Assembly: GCF_027579695.1 (NCBI RefSeq)
Contig: NC_083577.1
Location: forward strand, 38,913,198-38,977,197
DNA: 64,000 bases
Direction of reading: 5' to 3'
DNA from: Neoarius graeffei
Taxonomy: Eukaryota; Chordata; Actinopteri; Siluriformes; Ariidae
Part shown: piece by piece, positions 62,539-64,000 of the stretch
Numbering within the stretch: position 1 is the first letter of the stretch
How the letters are laid out: each line of letters starts with the position of its first letter
Notes under the pieces: model-generated
The model's database searches: none
Seen by the model: only the letters and a program-made list of their open reading frames with translations
Told to the model about the DNA's origin: nothing
Translations under genes and position numbers: made by a program

Positions 62539-64000
62539 CAGTGGTATTTGAAAGTTTGTGAACCCTTTAGAATTTTCTATATTTCTGCATAAATATGACC
62601 TAAAACAACATCAGGTTTTCACACAAGTCCTAAAAGTAGATAAAGAGAACCCAGTTAAACAAATGAGACAAAAATATTATACTTGGTCATTTATTTACTG
62701 AGGAAAATGATCCAATATTACATGTCAGTGAGTGGCAAAAGTATGTGAACCTTTGCTTTCAGTATCTGGTGTGACCCCCTTGTGCAGCAATAACTGCAAC
62801 TAAATGTTTCTGGTAACTGTTAATTAGTCCTGCACACCAGCTTGGAGGAATTTTAGCCCATTCCTCCAGACAGAACAGCTTCAACTCTGGGATGTTGGTG
62901 GGTTTCCTCACATGAACTGCTTCGCTTCAGGTCCTTCCACAACATTTCGATTGGATTAAGGTCAGAACTTTGACTTAGCCATTCCAAAACATTAACTTTA
63001 TTCTTCTTTAACTATTATTTGGTCGAATAGCTTGTGTGCTTAGGGTCGTTGTCTTGCTTCATGACCTACCTTCTCTTGAGATTCAGTTCATGGACAGATG
63101 TCCTGATATTATCCTTTAGAATTCACTGTATAATTCATTGTTCCATCAATGATGGCAGGCTGTCCTGGCCCAGATGCAGCAAAACAGGTCCAAACCACGA
63201 GACTACCACCACCATGTTTCACAGATGGGATAAGGTTCTTATGCTGGAATGCAGCGTTTTCCTTTCTCTAAACATAACGCTTCTCATATAAACCAAAAAG
63301 TTCTATTTTGGTCTCATCTGTCCACAGAACATTTTTCCAATAGCCTTCTGGCTTGTCCATGTGATCTTTAGCAAACTGCAGACGAGCAGCAATATTCTTT
63401 TTGGAGAGCAGTGGCTTTCTCCTTGCAACCCTGCCATGCACACCATTGTTGTTCAGTGTTCTCCTGATGATAGATTCATGTATATTAACATTAACCAATG
63501 TTAGAGAGGCCTTCAGTTGCTTAGAAGTTACCCTGGGGTCCTTTGTGACCTCACCGACTTGTACACGCCTTGCTCTTGGAGTGATCTTTGTTGGTCGACC
63601 ACTCCTGAGGAGGGTAACAATGGTCTTGAATTTCATCCATTTGTACACAATCTGTCTGACTGTGGGTTGGTGGAGTCCAAGCTCTTTAGAGATGGTTTTG
63701 TAACCTTTTCCAGCCTGATGAGCATCAACAATGCTTTTTCTGAGGTCCTCAGAAATCTCCTTTGTTCGCGCCATGATACATTTCCACAAACATGTGTTGT
63801 GAAGATCAGACTTTGATAGATCCCTGTTCTTTAATTAAAACAGGGTGCCCACTCACACGTGATTGTCATCCCATTGATTGAAAATACCTGACTCTAATTT
63901 CACCTTCAAATTAACTGCTAATTCTAGAGGTTCACATACTTTTGCCACTCACAGATATGCAATATTGGATCATTTTCCTCAATAAATAAATGACCAAGTA
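62539..64000 (-). mobile_element. Tc1 transposon cut by the window end
   Basis: The left end is CAGTGGTATTTGAAAGTTTG after TA at 62537-62538. It belongs to the same family as 25833-27488. About 200 bp of the far terminal repeat lies beyond base 64000. Confidence 0.92.
62764..63774 (-). pseudogene. Tc1 transposase, broken after the first catalytic motif
   Basis: The frame starts MARTKEISEDLRKSIVDAHQ at 63774 and is open for about 168 codons through VLWTDETKIELFGLYEKRYV, where a TAG replaces the Trp codon of YVWRKEN. Downstream, FQHKNLIPSVKHGGGS and the remaining catalytic segments persist but a small deletion near 63125 shifts the frame. Compared with the 25833 copy it has the same helix-turn-helix and GRPTK hook but is more decayed. 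Confidence 0.9.

Overview
This window looks like intergenic or intronic DNA from a ray-finned (teleost) fish. The evidence is about ten partial or complete V-SINE-type SINEs, at least seven Tc1/mariner copies, PIF/Harbinger, hAT and TTAA-site DNA transposons, Ty3-type LTR retrotransposons with chromodomains, a Gmr1-type element, several LINE clades and a Penelope-like element. Genes are spliced, base composition is AT-rich, and there are many dinucleotide microsatellites. Nothing bacterial (operons, ribosome sites, CRISPR) is present. The mix would suit a catfish-like fish, but species cannot be fixed from the sequence alone.

Only one stretch looks like host coding sequence: five minus-strand exons at 28120-29390. 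They join in phase into 241 codons ending in a coiled-coil tail that resembles the C-terminus of MORC3. Decayed copies of two of these exons lie 19 kb away at 48299-48485. Almost everything else is transposon-derived.

Layout. 1-4 kb: LINE tail, Tc1 relic, Ty3 RT fragment split by a TTAA element carrying a THAP exon, itself holding a hAT MITE. 4-6.2 kb: minus-strand chromodomain Ty3 element with a 3' LTR and an inserted hAT MITE. 6.2-12 kb: an APE-type LINE split by a MITE and cut off by a decayed hAT transposon. 12-18.7 kb: AT-rich sequence, SINEs, a Helitron-like end and a THAP-bearing TTAA element. 18.8-22.6 kb: a complete PIF/Harbinger element inside a SINE, with an intact spliced Myb-like gene and a frameshifted transposase. 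22.9-24.4 kb: an unusual element built of degenerate 11-bp repeats around a TATA box and a short exon. 25.8-27.5 kb: a Tc1 with one premature stop. 28.1-29.4 kb: the MORC3-like exons. 30.1-33.8 kb: a Tc1 split by a CR1/Rex1-like LINE. 34.8-36.9 kb: a TIR element with a cluster of a 14-bp palindrome-forming motif. 37.7-39.1 kb: a Penelope-like element with an open 410-codon RT/GIY-YIG ORF. 39.6-43 kb: a Gmr1-type element (integrase before RT) broken by two fold-back insertions. 43.7-46.4 kb: another chromodomain Ty3 element. 49.8-58.8 kb: a Tc1 inflated to 5.7 kb by nested insertions, bracketed by two inverted copies of one TTAA-type element. 59-64 kb: three more Tc1 copies.

The genes do not form a cellular pathway. 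They work as element-encoded sets: transposase plus Myb-like protein in Harbinger, THAP protein plus a second convergent ORF in the TTAA elements, and RT plus endonuclease in the retroelements. The most unusual signals are the 11-bp phased array at 22920-24358, the 625-bp inverted double-LTR unit with its own 5-bp target duplication at 42330-42954, and the repeated pairing of THAP exons with TTAA-flanked elements.
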